Below are positions 24,859 through 33,946 of a stretch of DNA of 64,000 bases, one piece after another. The stretch is from contig JAIETK010000001.1 of NCBI GenBank assembly GCA_019745325.1, positions 309,969-373,968 on the forward strand, read 5' to 3'. Below the pieces are notes generated by a model that saw only the letters and a list, made by a program, of their open reading frames with translations, had not been told where the DNA came from and searched no databases. Both the position numbers and the translations under genes were made by a program. The DNA is from Nitrosomonas sp. (GTDB lineage Bacteria; Pseudomonadota; Gammaproteobacteria; Burkholderiales; Nitrosomonadaceae). Each line of letters opens with the position of its first letter. The stretch's first letter is position 1.

Positions 24859-25500
24859 ATGAAGCGTTTCGACTGGCAAGCCATCATCTTCGACTTCGAC
24901 GGCGTCGTCGTCGAATCGGGCAAAATCAAAACACAAGCGTTCGCCGAGTTGTACCGGCCGTTCGGCGAGGCAATCGTCGCGCAAGTGGTGCAATTCCATA
25001 CGCAAAACGGCGGCATGTCGCGCTACCGAAAATTCCGCCATTTTCAGGAATATTTTCTGCATCAACCGCCATTGACCGAAGCGGAAGAAAAACAACTCGA
25101 CATTCGCTTTTCCGAGCTGGTGGTCGAAGCGGTGATCGCCGCCGAACCGGTACCCGGCGCGATCGAATTGATCCGCCAGCAGTCCGGCAAGATTCCGCTA
25201 TTCGTCGCTTCCGGCACGCCGGAAGTCGAGCTCAAAGTCATCGTCGAACGCCGCGGCCTGACGCCTTATTTTACCGATGTGCGCGGCGCACCGGCATTGA
25301 AAAAAACCATCATTGCGGAAATCCTGTTGGCGCACGGATTGCAACCCGAATCGGTACTGATGATCGGCGACGCCATGGCCGATCTGGAAGGTGCACAAGC
25401 CAACAACACCGCATTCCTGGGCCGCGTTTTTCCCGGCGACCCGAATCCGTTCCCGGCGCACATCGAAACCGTACCGGATCTGCGCAGTCTGGTGCAATAA
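24859..25500 (+). CDS. HAD-superfamily phosphatase
   Basis: 213 residues: motif I IIFDFDGVVVESGKIK (DxD with nucleophile), motif II LFVASGTPE, motif III Lys in ALKKTIIAEI and motif IV MIGDAMADLEGA, so it is catalytically complete. A helical cap lies between motifs I and II (phosphoglycolate-phosphatase-like). The spacing of 3 bases to the epimerase places it in the operon. A sugar-phosphate phosphatase step, analogous to KdsC in Kdo synthesis, is the natural role. Confidence 0.85.
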   Translation: MKRFDWQAIIFDFDGVVVESGKIKTQAFAELYRPFGEAIVAQVVQFHTQNGGMSRYRKFRHFQEYFLHQPPLTEAEEKQLDIRFSELVVEAVIAAEPVPGAIELIRQQSGKIPLFVASGTPEVELKVIVERRGLTPYFTDVRGAPALKKTIIAEILLAHGLQPESVLMIGDAMADLEGAQANNTAFLGRVFPGDPNPFPAHIETVPDLRSLVQ

Positions 25501-25507
25501 CCCGAGC

Positions 25508-26197
25508 ATGCCGCTGCAACGCAAGGTTTTTCCCGGTATCGAAGCGTTAAGTCAAGGCTTCGCCGATTTCGCCGCAACCGCGCTGCAAAACACCCTGCGC
25601 CGCAAACCGCAAGCCACGCTTGTCGTCCCCGGCGGCGGCACCCCGCGACATTACCTGCCAGAACTTGCCAAATGCTCACTGCCGTGGGAACGCATCACCG
25701 TCACGCTGTCGGATGAACGCTGGGTCGATGTTAATGACGAGCAATCGAACGAAAAGCTCGTCAAACAATATTTACTGTCGCACCTTCCGGCCAATACCCC
25801 GTTCGTCGGATTAAAAACCGATCACGACAACCCATTCGACGCCATCGAAACCGTTCAGCAACGTTTGGATCGCCTGCCGTTGCCATTGAGTCTGACGGTA
25901 CTGGGATTGGGAGAAGATGGGCACATTGCTTCGCTGTTCCCCGGCATGAACCCGGATTCGCTATCGGCGCAACACTGCGTCGCCATCGCCCCGCCCATCG
26001 CGCCATCGCTGCGCATGAGTCTTTCGCTGGAAATGCTGGCAAGTAGTGAACAAATTGTGCTGGTGGTGACAGGCGAAGGAAAGCGGCGGTTGTTGGATCG
26101 AATGAGTGACAATCCTGATTCGAAATTGCCGATTGTTTGGCTATTACAGCGCACTCAAGCGCTGGTTAGGATTTTTGAAACGGATATGAATAAATGA
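25508..26197 (+). CDS. pgl: 6-phosphogluconolactonase
   Basis: 229 residues, start at 25508, 7 bases after the HAD gene. Hallmarks are LVVPGGGTPRHYLPEL, VTLSDERWVDVND and TVLGLGEDGHIASLFPG of the DevB-type lactonase. It hydrolyses 6-phosphogluconolactone in the oxidative pentose phosphate pathway. Its place at the end of the sugar operon may be coincidental or may supply pentose/NADPH. Confidence 0.92.
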   Translation: MPLQRKVFPGIEALSQGFADFAATALQNTLRRKPQATLVVPGGGTPRHYLPELAKCSLPWERITVTLSDERWVDVNDEQSNEKLVKQYLLSHLPANTPFVGLKTDHDNPFDAIETVQQRLDRLPLPLSLTVLGLGEDGHIASLFPGMNPDSLSAQHCVAIAPPIAPSLRMSLSLEMLASSEQIVLVVTGEGKRRLLDRMSDNPDSKLPIVWLLQRTQALVRIFETDMNK

Positions 26198-26305
26198 GAA
26201 TTCTTGATTCGCTACCTGAATCCGGCCGTGCTGGCAGGATTTGGCTAGCAAAAAAGCTATCCGCGAGGCAGATGACGTCTTGTTCGGTATGTGATCGAGA
26301 TTAAA

Positions 26306-27025
26306 TTAGCTTCGTAAATTTTCTTTTGGATCGGCGTAAGACTCGCGTTTTATCCGATCCCACTCCTCTTTCAGTATCTCTTGCAATTTCAAAACAATGC
26401 ATTGACTTAGGTTTTTGAAAACATTCTGAATATCCTTCGATGGAAAGTTGGAAACTGTCCGCTGATACAACAAGGTCGATGTTTCGAGTTTTTGCATGAG
26501 ACCCAATAAATCCTTATGTTTCTGTTCGATCATATTAAGCCTGAGTTGAATTCTTAGCTTAATTTCGAGCGCTTCTCGCCTCATTTCGGCTACTGGTTCA
26601 GAAAAATCCTTAAGATATTCATTATTAATAGATTTTTCCAGTGGTTTGCTGACTATCGCATCCCATCGATAGGAAATTTCCTGCCAAGTGGATAGATACA
26701 CGGCCATATCTTTACGAAGCTCGTCTATCCATACTTGTCGCTTCGCCGCAATGTTGGCGATAGCTGTCCTACGCGATGCGAGTTCTTGCATCGCAAGTTG
26801 TTCTTCCAACGCTTGTTTTTGTTGCTGTTCCTGTTGGGAGGCTAGGTTTAGCTGAGTGCGGCGCTGCCAATGAGCAACAAGGATTTGTGTTCCTGCACCT
26901 ACAAATGCCGCGAACAGGGATACTGCTACTGCCGCACCAGCAATCCAGATTTTATTAATGAATTCGATATTTTGTAGCGCATTATCAATGATTTCTTTCA
27001 CTGTAGTTAATTCTTGTGGGGTCAT
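26306..27025 (-). CDS. Membrane-anchored coiled-coil protein of unknown function
   Basis: I chose the ATG at 27025, preceded by GAGGAA; 239 residues. One transmembrane segment lies at about 24-48 (IWIAGAAVAVSLFAAFVGAG), followed by a long Gln/Glu/Leu-rich coiled coil (QEQQQKQALEEQLAMQEL) and a helical C-terminal domain. No enzymatic motif is seen. It is flanked by unrelated genes and seems to be transcribed alone. Confidence 0.65.
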   Translation of the reverse strand: MTPQELTTVKEIIDNALQNIEFINKIWIAGAAVAVSLFAAFVGAGTQILVAHWQRRTQLNLASQQEQQQKQALEEQLAMQELASRRTAIANIAAKRQVWIDELRKDMAVYLSTWQEISYRWDAIVSKPLEKSINNEYLKDFSEPVAEMRREALEIKLRIQLRLNMIEQKHKDLLGLMQKLETSTLLYQRTVSNFPSKDIQNVFKNLSQCIVLKLQEILKEEWDRIKRESYADPKENLRS

Positions 27026-27132
27026 GCATTCCTCGCTTTTCTTTGTCTCATTTGTACAGTACGGTAGGATGTGCCTATGCAAAAAGACGCATCAGATCAG
27101 CCGCCGATCCGTGCCTGCATCCGCATCAAAAT

Positions 27133-27555
27133 TTACTCCTCCGGCACCACCCTTGGCCGCCGGTTGTTGTCGATGGCGACGTAAGTCAGCACCGCTTCAG
27201 TCACTTTGATGCAGATTTCCTCGCCGCCTTCACGCACGCCGCGTTGGGCGTAGACGGTGACTTCGACAGCAATTGAGGTGCGGCCTATTTTGACGATGTC
27301 GGCGTAGAAGCTGACGAGATCACCGACGAACACCGGTTGTTTGAACACAAATGAATTGACTGCAACCGTTGCCACGCGACCACGGGCGCGGCGGAGGGCG
27401 GGGATGCTGCCGGCGATATCGACTTGCGACATGATCCAGCCGCCGAATATGTCACCGGCGTAGTTGGTATCCGCCGGCATCGGCACGGTGCGCAAAACCG
27501 GCTGGCCTTCCGGCAAGGAAACATGGAGCGCCGGGTCGTGGGGAATGTTGTGCAT
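27133..27555 (-). CDS. yciA: YciA-type hotdog acyl-CoA thioesterase
   Basis: 140 residues with the hotdog-fold thioesterase signature: MPADTNYAGDIFGGWIMSQV (catalytic Asp in NYAGD), RVATVAVNSFVFKQPVFVGD and ISVEVTVY-like strands. It hydrolyses a broad range of acyl-CoAs in the cytoplasm. It is monocistronic, with a strong terminator of the next gene upstream isolating it. Confidence 0.93.
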   Translation of the reverse strand: MHNIPHDPALHVSLPEGQPVLRTVPMPADTNYAGDIFGGWIMSQVDIAGSIPALRRARGRVATVAVNSFVFKQPVFVGDLVSFYADIVKIGRTSIAVEVTVYAQRGVREGGEEICIKVTEAVLTYVAIDNNRRPRVVPEE

Positions 27556-27620
27556 GGCTACAAGTGTTTGATTGGAAAAGCCACAGACTAGCAGATAATC
27601 GCTGTTGGTCCAAAGCCAAA

Positions 27621-27657
27621 ATAAAAAACGCGAAGATGAAAATCCATCTTCGCGTTT
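27621..27657 (-). terminator. Rho-independent terminator of the PEP-CTERM gene
   Basis: On the minus strand a perfect 10-bp stem CGCGAAGATG / CATCTTCGCG with a 6-base loop is followed by TTTTTTATTTT. It lies about 30 bases beyond the stop of the PEP-CTERM gene. Confidence 0.9.
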
Positions 27658-27687
27658 GTTGAAACTACGTTGTTATGTGCTGCAGTC

Positions 27688-28389
27688 TTACGCGTTCATG
27701 CTTTTGCGGCCGAATTTCCAGCCGAGCAGGCCCAAACCCGACAACATCAGCAAGTAGGTCGACGGTTCCGGTACTGCGGGAATCTCAACGGTCAAACTAT
27801 ACAGCTTGAAGGTATCGCCATCGCCACGCGCACCGATATAAAACACGGAGTCGGTCAAGTCACCGCCTACCGTCGTGAAGTTGAACGTTGCAGTTCCTTC
27901 GCTGGAACCGGTTACGATGGTTTGATCGGTGAATCTCGGTGTGGTACCCACGAACAAGGAAAAATCGTCCATGTTGCTGGTACTGCTTCCTTTGCCATCC
28001 CAATATTTAAATGTCGCTGAAAGCAGTGTCACTTCTTGCGAGAAGGTGAATTTCACATCCTCATCCGAGCCGTTGTTGTCGATGGTGTGTTCATCGCCAG
28101 AGCAGCTTGTCGCCGAGTCACCGGTATTGGAATTACCGCCAGAGCATACGACCAATCCTGCGGAATTGGCGCCGATGAATGACCGGGTGCTTGAAACGCT
28201 GGTATCGTTCCCGCCTCTGAAACCGCCAACAGTTACCGAATCGGATCCCGAGTTGAATATCAAGTCGCTTTTTGTCCATGCGTTGCTACTGGAAAAGTTA
28301 AATGTAACCGCTGCCGCTTGTGTTTGCGATGCGGCGAATAAGCCTGCAAGAACGAGTGCGGTTGTTAGAATTGTTTTTGATTGTTTCAT
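27688..28389 (-). CDS. PEP-CTERM sorting-domain exoprotein
   Basis: 233 residues: a signal peptide (MKQSKTILTTALVLAGLFAA ... AQA), a beta-rich body with FNFSSSNAWTKSDL, and the C-terminal tripartite tag VPEPSTYLLMLSGLGLLGW followed by KFGRKS. The tag is recognised by exosortase (EpsH) and the protein is sent to the outer surface/extracellular matrix. Four Cys in the middle may form disulfides. A second member lies at 40502-41056; neither exosortase nor the EPS locus is in the window. Confidence 0.9.
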   Translation of the reverse strand: MKQSKTILTTALVLAGLFAASQTQAAAVTFNFSSSNAWTKSDLIFNSGSDSVTVGGFRGGNDTSVSSTRSFIGANSAGLVVCSGGNSNTGDSATSCSGDEHTIDNNGSDEDVKFTFSQEVTLLSATFKYWDGKGSSTSNMDDFSLFVGTTPRFTDQTIVTGSSEGTATFNFTTVGGDLTDSVFYIGARGDGDTFKLYSLTVEIPAVPEPSTYLLMLSGLGLLGWKFGRKSMNA

Positions 28390-28601
28390 TTTTATTACTC
28401 TAAGAAATTAAGAAAACTGACTGTTTTTAAAAGGTATTGGAAAAAAACCAAAAAAACCACAATGCCGGGCCGATTGTAACCGCTTGCGCAATCACGACCA
28501 ATAGTTCGATGTTCCCGGTTTAGTAGTACATTTGTGCTAAATTTGTACTATTTTCTGATTTCTGTCTTATTTTTCTACCCTCAATAGTCATCTCGTAATC
28601 G

Positions 28602-29453
28602 ATGGATTCCTTGTTTGATTCCGCAAAATGTTGCGTAATGGTGTGCGACACCGAGAAAAAATTGCGGCTGACGCAGCAAACTGCGGACGCATGGCAAGCC
28701 GGGTTGTTGTCCTTAAGATCGTCAAGTAATCCGGAGCCGATTATGCTCCCAGGTCGTCCGGTCAAGCCGGAGCTGGTGATGCCGGGTGAAGTTCCTAAGC
28801 GCCGGTTCGGCACCCAGGCAGGATTGGTTGCATTGATTCATGCGGTCACGCATATCGAATTCAATGCGATTAATCTGGCGTGGGACGCGGTGTATCGGTT
28901 TCGTAACTTACCGCAGCAGTTCTATAGTGACTGGATTCAAGTGGCGGTTGAGGAAGCCTATCATTTTCAATTGTTGCGAAGCCGGTTGAACGAGCTTGGC
29001 AGCGATTACGGCGATTTTCCTGCACACAACGGTTTGTGGGATATGGCGGTGCGCACGGCATCTGATCCCTTGGTGCGCATGGCTTTGGTGCCGCGCGTGC
29101 TGGAAGCCAGGGGGCTGGATGTCACGCCGGGAATGATCAAGCGCTTGCGTCAAGCGGGTGATGATAAAACGACTGCTATCCTTGAAATCATCTTGCGGGA
29201 TGAAATCGGGCATGTCGCGATCGGTTCACGCTGGTTCAGGTTTCTATGTCAACAACGCGGTCTCGATGCCGAGCAAACGTTCGGGCATTTGATATCCGAG
29301 CATTTCAGCGGACAAATCACTGGCCCTTTTCACCACGAAGCCAGGCAACAAGCCGGATTTAGCCCGGCGGAATTGCAAACACTGGAAAACATGCGCGCGC
29401 AATCTTTCCATTCAAACAGTTGCGATCATTCACAGACCGGCAATGAGCGATGA
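28602..29453 (+). CDS. DUF455 ferritin-like protein
   Basis: 283 residues. Ferritin-like di-iron helices are visible: HAVTHIEFNAINLAWDA, WIQVAVEEAYHFQLL and ILRDEIGHVAIGSRWF, providing Glu/His ligands. DUF455 proteins are close in fold to tRNA-(ms[2]io[6]A)-hydroxylase (MiaE), but their function is not established. It is convergent with metW (4 bases between stops). No clear Shine-Dalgarno precedes the ATG. Confidence 0.85.
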   Translation: MDSLFDSAKCCVMVCDTEKKLRLTQQTADAWQAGLLSLRSSSNPEPIMLPGRPVKPELVMPGEVPKRRFGTQAGLVALIHAVTHIEFNAINLAWDAVYRFRNLPQQFYSDWIQVAVEEAYHFQLLRSRLNELGSDYGDFPAHNGLWDMAVRTASDPLVRMALVPRVLEARGLDVTPGMIKRLRQAGDDKTTAILEIILRDEIGHVAIGSRWFRFLCQQRGLDAEQTFGHLISEHFSGQITGPFHHEARQQAGFSPAELQTLENMRAQSFHSNSCDHSQTGNER

Positions 29454-29457
29454 TGCC

Positions 29458-30075
29458 TCAGGCAAACCGCTCAAACCGGTAAAACGCCAGCATGCCGCGC
29501 AGATTCGGTAAAAAATTAACCGGCCGGTAATCATTGTTCATCACTTTGCGCTCTAAAATCCGCGCATCGCATTGCTGGCATAACGCCTCAAAGTCGCCCA
29601 AGGTGCAAAGATGAATATTGGGGGTATCGTACCAGCGATATGGCAACGTTTCCGATACCGGCATATGTCCGGCGATCACCTGCATGCGGTTTTTCCAGTA
29701 ACCGAAGTTGGGAAACGACACGATGCCTTCTTTGCCGACGCGCAGCATTTCCTCAATGATACCTTCAGTATGACGCATGGCCTGGAGGGTTTGCGACAAA
29801 ATGACATAATCGAACGAACCCGATGCAAAACTCGACAGCCCCGCTTCCAGATCATTCTGGATGACATTGATGCCATTACGGAAACAGCTCAGCAAATTGC
29901 TGTCGTCGATCTCGACACCGTACCCGAAAACGTTGCGGGTATCGCGCAAATAGCGCAACAGTGAACCGTCGCCGCAACCCAGGTCGAGTATTTTCGAACC
30001 CGGTTTGATCCATTCGGCAATCGCGGCAAAATCCGGGCGTAACGCAGCAGTCGAGGGTACGATGGTTTCAGTCAT
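29458..30075 (-). CDS. metW: MetW, methionine biosynthesis protein
   Basis: 205 residues from the ATG at 30075; the open frame continues into metX but lacks a better start. The SAM-dependent fold shows GSKILDLGCGDGSLLRYLRD, GVEIDDSNLLSC, and FDYVILSQTLQAMRH. metW is characteristically coupled to metX in proteobacteria and is required for, or stimulates, the homoserine acyltransferase step. Eight bases separate it from metX. Confidence 0.93.
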   Translation of the reverse strand: MTETIVPSTAALRPDFAAIAEWIKPGSKILDLGCGDGSLLRYLRDTRNVFGYGVEIDDSNLLSCFRNGINVIQNDLEAGLSSFASGSFDYVILSQTLQAMRHTEGIIEEMLRVGKEGIVSFPNFGYWKNRMQVIAGHMPVSETLPYRWYDTPNIHLCTLGDFEALCQQCDARILERKVMNNDYRPVNFLPNLRGMLAFYRFERFA

Positions 30076-30083
30076 AATGTTGC

Positions 30084-31211
30084 TTAAATAGAAATGTTGT
30101 CCATATATGCGCGCACAAGCTGATGATAACAAGGCGTTTCCATCAAAAACGAATCATGGCCGTGACTGGCGGTGATTTCCGCGTAACTTACGTTGATTTC
30201 ATTATCCAATAGCGCTTTGACAATCTCGCGCGAGCGCTCGGGAGAGAAACGCCAATCCGAAGTGAACGAGATCACCAGAAAATTCGCTTTGGCCACCCGG
30301 AAGGCGGCGCTCAGGTCGCCGTCATACGCCGCCGCCGGATCAAAATAATCCAGCGCCTTGGTCATCAGTAAATAGCTGTTGGCATCGAACATGTCGGCAA
30401 ACTTGTCGCCTTGATAGCGCAAATACGATTCGATTTCAAACTCGATGTCGAAACCGAAAGATAACTCGCCTTTGCGCAGACTGCGGCCAAATTTCGCCGC
30501 CATCGAATCGTCGGACAAATAGGTGATGTGTCCGAGCATGCGCGCCAGCCGCAAACCGCGTCGCGGCAGCGTGTTGTGCGCATAAAAATTACCGCCGTAA
30601 AACTCCTGGTCGGTCATGATCGCCTGGCGGGCGACATCGTTAAACGCGATATTCTGCGCGGTCAGTTTCGGCGCCGCCGCAATTACCAGCGCATGGCGCA
30701 CTTTTTCCGGGTAATCCAGGGTCCATTGCATCGCCTGCATACCGCCCAGACTGCCGCCCACGACTGCGGCGAATTGTTCAATACCCAAATGCTCGGCCAG
30801 CTGCGCTTGCGCCTCGACCCAATCTTCCACGGTGACGATCGGAAAATTCGCACCGTAATGCTTGCCGGTTTTCGGATCGATACTGGCTGGGCCTGTCGAA
30901 CCGTGACAACCGCCGGGGTTATTTACGCCGATCACAAAAAAACGATTGGTATCAATCGGTTTGCCAGGGCCTACCAGATTATCCCACCAGCCGATGCTTT
31001 TCTCATTCTCCGCGTAATAACCCGCTACATGATGATTGCCGGATAGCGCATGGCAAATCAATACCGCATTGGAGCGCGCGGCGTTGAGTTGTCCGTAGGT
31101 TTCGTAAACCAGATGGTAGCTATCGAGCGATGCGCCGCTTTTCAAATGTAGCGGTTTGCCGATCTGCACATACTGCGGCGCTACGACACCGACTGATCTT
31201 GAATCTTGCAT
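30084..31211 (-). CDS. metX: Homoserine O-acyltransferase
   Basis: 375 residues, alpha/beta-hydrolase fold. Marks are [32 protein letters not shown], and the nucleophile elbow [14 protein letters not shown]; the Asp/His pair lies near [17 protein letters not shown] and SHGHDSFLM. It activates homoserine for direct sulfhydrylation. The MetX/MetW pairing is typical of enzymes that use succinyl-CoA or acetyl-CoA; the donor cannot be read confidently from sequence. Confidence 0.93.
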   Translation of the reverse strand: MQDSRSVGVVAPQYVQIGKPLHLKSGASLDSYHLVYETYGQLNAARSNAVLICHALSGNHHVAGYYAENEKSIGWWDNLVGPGKPIDTNRFFVIGVNNPGGCHGSTGPASIDPKTGKHYGANFPIVTVEDWVEAQAQLAEHLGIEQFAAVVGGSLGGMQAMQWTLDYPEKVRHALVIAAAPKLTAQNIAFNDVARQAIMTDQEFYGGNFYAHNTLPRRGLRLARMLGHITYLSDDSMAAKFGRSLRKGELSFGFDIEFEIESYLRYQGDKFADMFDANSYLLMTKALDYFDPAAAYDGDLSAAFRVAKANFLVISFTSDWRFSPERSREIVKALLDNEINVSYAEITASHGHDSFLMETPCYHQLVRAYMDNISI

Positions 31212-31328
31212 TTATCTTATTGAGTTCTAAGTGATGACTGAATAACAGATGGTTCATTATATCGCCAAAAAAAAGGACATTCACTAAGGAAAACTCTGAT
31301 TTGACGCTGCGAAATGTTTAGCAAGCTG

Positions 31329-33059
31329 TTAAAGATCATTCAGCTTGGCCATCAATGCGTTCATTTTTTCAGGTTGATCGGCTTTCAGGATTTTCTGCGT
31401 CAACGGGATGATATCCGGTAAATGACTTTTCAGGATCTGGTTCTTGACGTTCAATATCTGCGCCGGATACATGGAGAATTGCTTTAATCCGAATCCCAGT
31501 AACAGCCGTGTGAAGTGCTTGTCGCCCGCCATTTCACCGCAAATCGATACCGGCACCTTGGCGCGATTGGCGCTCTGGATAATATGCGAAAGCAGCCATA
31601 AAACAGCGGGGTGCAGCGGGTCGTATAGGTGTGCGACGGTATCGTCGATGCGATCAACCGCCAGCATATATTGAATGAGATCGTTGGTGCCGATCGACAA
31701 GAAATCCAGTTTACGCATGAAGATCTCCAGGCTCAGCGCAGCCGCCGGTATTTCGATCATGCCGCCAATCCTGATATGTTCATCAAACGGAATCTTGTCG
31801 TCCCTTAGCGTCTGTTTTGCGTAGTCGATGTGATGCACGGTCTGATCAATCTCTGTGACATTCGACAGCATTGGTACCAGAATGCGCACATCGCCATATT
31901 TTGAAGCTCGGAGAATCGCGCGCAATTGCGTATGAAACATTTTCGGTTCCGCCAGACTTAAGCGGATCGCGCGTAAGCCCAACGCCGGATTGGCCGCCAT
32001 CTGTTCACTGCCTTTAAGATTTTTATCCGCCCCGAGATCAAATGTGCGGATGATCACCGGTTGCTTTTGCATTTTGGCAGCAACTGTGCGGTAGGCTTCA
32101 AATTGTTCATCTTCTCCCGGCAAATTATCGCGGTTGAGAAACAGAAATTCGCTGCGGAATAATCCGATACCGGTCGCGCCACTTTCTTTGACCTGAACGA
32201 TATCCTCGGGCAACTCGATGTTGGCGAACAGGTCGATAGCCGTGCCGTCCAGCGTTACCGCGGCAACACTTTTAAGACGCTGCAGCTTTTTCTTTTCCAG
32301 CTCGAGCTGACTTTGCCGCAAGCGGTATTCATCCAGTACATATTTGTCGGGATTGACGATGGTGATGCCTTGCGTGCCATCGACGATCAGACAGTCATTC
32401 TCGACAATGAGCTGATGGGCATGATGCAAAGCGACGATCGATGGAATATTAAGGCTGCGCGCGACGATCGCGGTATGTGAAGTTTGGCTGCCTAAGTCGG
32501 TCAGGAATGCGGTAAATTGGTGTTGTTTGTATTGCATCACATCGGCGGGACTTAAGTCATGCGCAACCAGGATGCTGTCGCCGGTCAATTTCGATGCGAC
32601 CGGCAAGTAGCCTGGATGCCCCAGCATGGCTTTGAGCACACGTTCAACCACTTGCATCACGTCGGATTTGCGTTCGCGCAAGTAAGCATCCTCGATTTCT
32701 TCAAATTGCGCCATTAACACTTGCATTTGCTGCGTTAAGGCCCATTCAGCATTGCAGTATGTTTGGGCGATGATGCTGCGCGTGGCCTCTGACAGTGTCG
32801 GATCATCCAGAATCATTAAATGCAGATCCAGAAAAGCGCTGAATTCAGCGCGCGCATGCCCGTCAGCCACTGATTTCTGCAAGGCCTCGAACTCCTTGCG
32901 TACCACCGCAAATGCGCTATCGAGCCGAGCGATTTCTCGCTCCACTTGCTGCTTGGGAATCAGGTAATGAATTACCTCGAGCGCAGCGGGTGCAGCTAAA
33001 TGCGCATGCCCGATGGCAATGCCTTCCGATACACCGATACCTTGCAGAATAAAGCTCAT
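31329..33059 (-). CDS. ptsI: Phosphotransferase system enzyme I
   Basis: 576 residues, full length for EI. The phosphorylated His is H195 in GSQTSHTAIVARSLNIP. The PEP-binding domain shows GIGLFRSEFLFLNRD, RTFDLGADKNL, GGMIEIPAAAL and SIGTNDLIQYMLAVDR. It transfers phosphate from PEP to HPr. It overlaps the HPr gene by 4 bases (ATGA). No sugar-specific permease is nearby, so the chain probably has a regulatory rather than transport role. Confidence 0.95.
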   Translation of the reverse strand: MSFILQGIGVSEGIAIGHAHLAAPAALEVIHYLIPKQQVEREIARLDSAFAVVRKEFEALQKSVADGHARAEFSAFLDLHLMILDDPTLSEATRSIIAQTYCNAEWALTQQMQVLMAQFEEIEDAYLRERKSDVMQVVERVLKAMLGHPGYLPVASKLTGDSILVAHDLSPADVMQYKQHQFTAFLTDLGSQTSHTAIVARSLNIPSIVALHHAHQLIVENDCLIVDGTQGITIVNPDKYVLDEYRLRQSQLELEKKKLQRLKSVAAVTLDGTAIDLFANIELPEDIVQVKESGATGIGLFRSEFLFLNRDNLPGEDEQFEAYRTVAAKMQKQPVIIRTFDLGADKNLKGSEQMAANPALGLRAIRLSLAEPKMFHTQLRAILRASKYGDVRILVPMLSNVTEIDQTVHHIDYAKQTLRDDKIPFDEHIRIGGMIEIPAAALSLEIFMRKLDFLSIGTNDLIQYMLAVDRIDDTVAHLYDPLHPAVLWLLSHIIQSANRAKVPVSICGEMAGDKHFTRLLLGFGLKQFSMYPAQILNVKNQILKSHLPDIIPLTQKILKADQPEKMNALMAKLNDL

Positions 33060-33325
33060 TCACCTTCACCAAAATAATCTTCAACCAGCGCAGTCAAGGC
33101 AGCCATTGCTTCCACTTCGTCGTCTCCTTCGGTTTCAAGTTGAATGCGGGAGCCTTTGTTGGCCGCAAGCGTCATTACCCCCATGATGCTTTTTGCATTG
33201 ACGCGCCGGTTATTGCGGGTGGCCCAGACTTCGCACTTGAATTGACTGGCCAATTTGGTCAACTTGGCCGATGCGCGTGCGTGCAACCCGAGTTTATTGA
33301 CAATTTCAACTTCTTTGATTTGCAT
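33056..33325 (-). CDS. ptsH: HPr phosphocarrier
   Basis: 89 residues with the phosphorylation site NKLGLHARAS (H15) and the regulatory-serine region NAKSIMGVMTLAA (S46). HPr relays phosphate from EI to the EIIA below. The conserved S46 suggests control by HPr kinase (HprK), which is common in betaproteobacteria but is not in this window. Confidence 0.95.
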   Translation of the reverse strand: MQIKEVEIVNKLGLHARASAKLTKLASQFKCEVWATRNNRRVNAKSIMGVMTLAANKGSRIQLETEGDDEVEAMAALTALVEDYFGEGE

Positions 33326-33327
33326 GA

Positions 33328-33720
33328 TTACGATTCCGCTTTAATGTGCACTACCCCGCACTGACCGCCGCTCAATCCCTTTTCAGTTACTACCGGAAGC
33401 GGCTCGGTGCGATATGTCAATGCTCGGACTAACATTGGCAAGTTAGCGCCCGCAAGACACTCCACTTTACCCGGTTGAATCAAACGGCTGGCAATATTAC
33501 AAGGCGTTGCCCCGAGCATATCCGTAATGATTAGCGTGCCTGCTCCGCTGTCCAATTGCGTTAACAAGTTGCGTGCATTGGAAAGCACGGTATTGGGATC
33601 ATCCTCGACAAAAACGCCGAGACACGCGAGTTGCGGCGGCTTCATTCCTAGAACATGGCTGGCGCAACGGATTAAATGTTCGCCTAATTCTTCATGTGTT
33701 ATTACTAAAATTCCTATCAT
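33328..33720 (-). CDS. PTS EIIA of the mannose/fructose type
   Basis: 130 residues, the ManX/PtsL-like EIIA: MIGILVITHEELGEHLI with H9 as the predicted phosphoacceptor, VEDDPNTVLSNARNLL, LIITDMLGATPCNIASRL. It is the first gene of the EIIA-HPr-EI operon (2-base gap to HPr). Isolated EIIA-Man proteins in obligate chemolithotrophs act in signalling, for example through HprK or regulators. Confidence 0.92.
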   Translation of the reverse strand: MIGILVITHEELGEHLIRCASHVLGMKPPQLACLGVFVEDDPNTVLSNARNLLTQLDSGAGTLIITDMLGATPCNIASRLIQPGKVECLAGANLPMLVRALTYRTEPLPVVTEKGLSGGQCGVVHIKAES

Positions 33721-33946
33721 CTTGTTTGCATGAATCCTTGTTTGGGTTCATTTTAGCATCGACAGTGCTTGGAAATAGCCAACTATCAAGCGTTATTATG
33801 AAAATCTTTTAAGAAACGCGTATATTTCTTAACAACGCTACGATTCGTTGCGGTATATTTTGAATTAATAACTTTGGAAAAATCAAAATCGAGGGTGAAT
33901 AACAACAATCTTTTCTAACTTTCTTAATGACCCGGTTAGCCAAAAC

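Noticed and set aside
23905-25095. 396-residue minus-strand ORF
   Set aside because: It lies antisense to the epimerase and HAD genes, which have full families and overlapping start/stop codons; its own composition is not protein-like.
30084-31330. SAM riboswitch ahead of metX
   Set aside because: The ~120 bases upstream show no conserved multi-helix arrangement that I could recognise, and no terminator hairpin.
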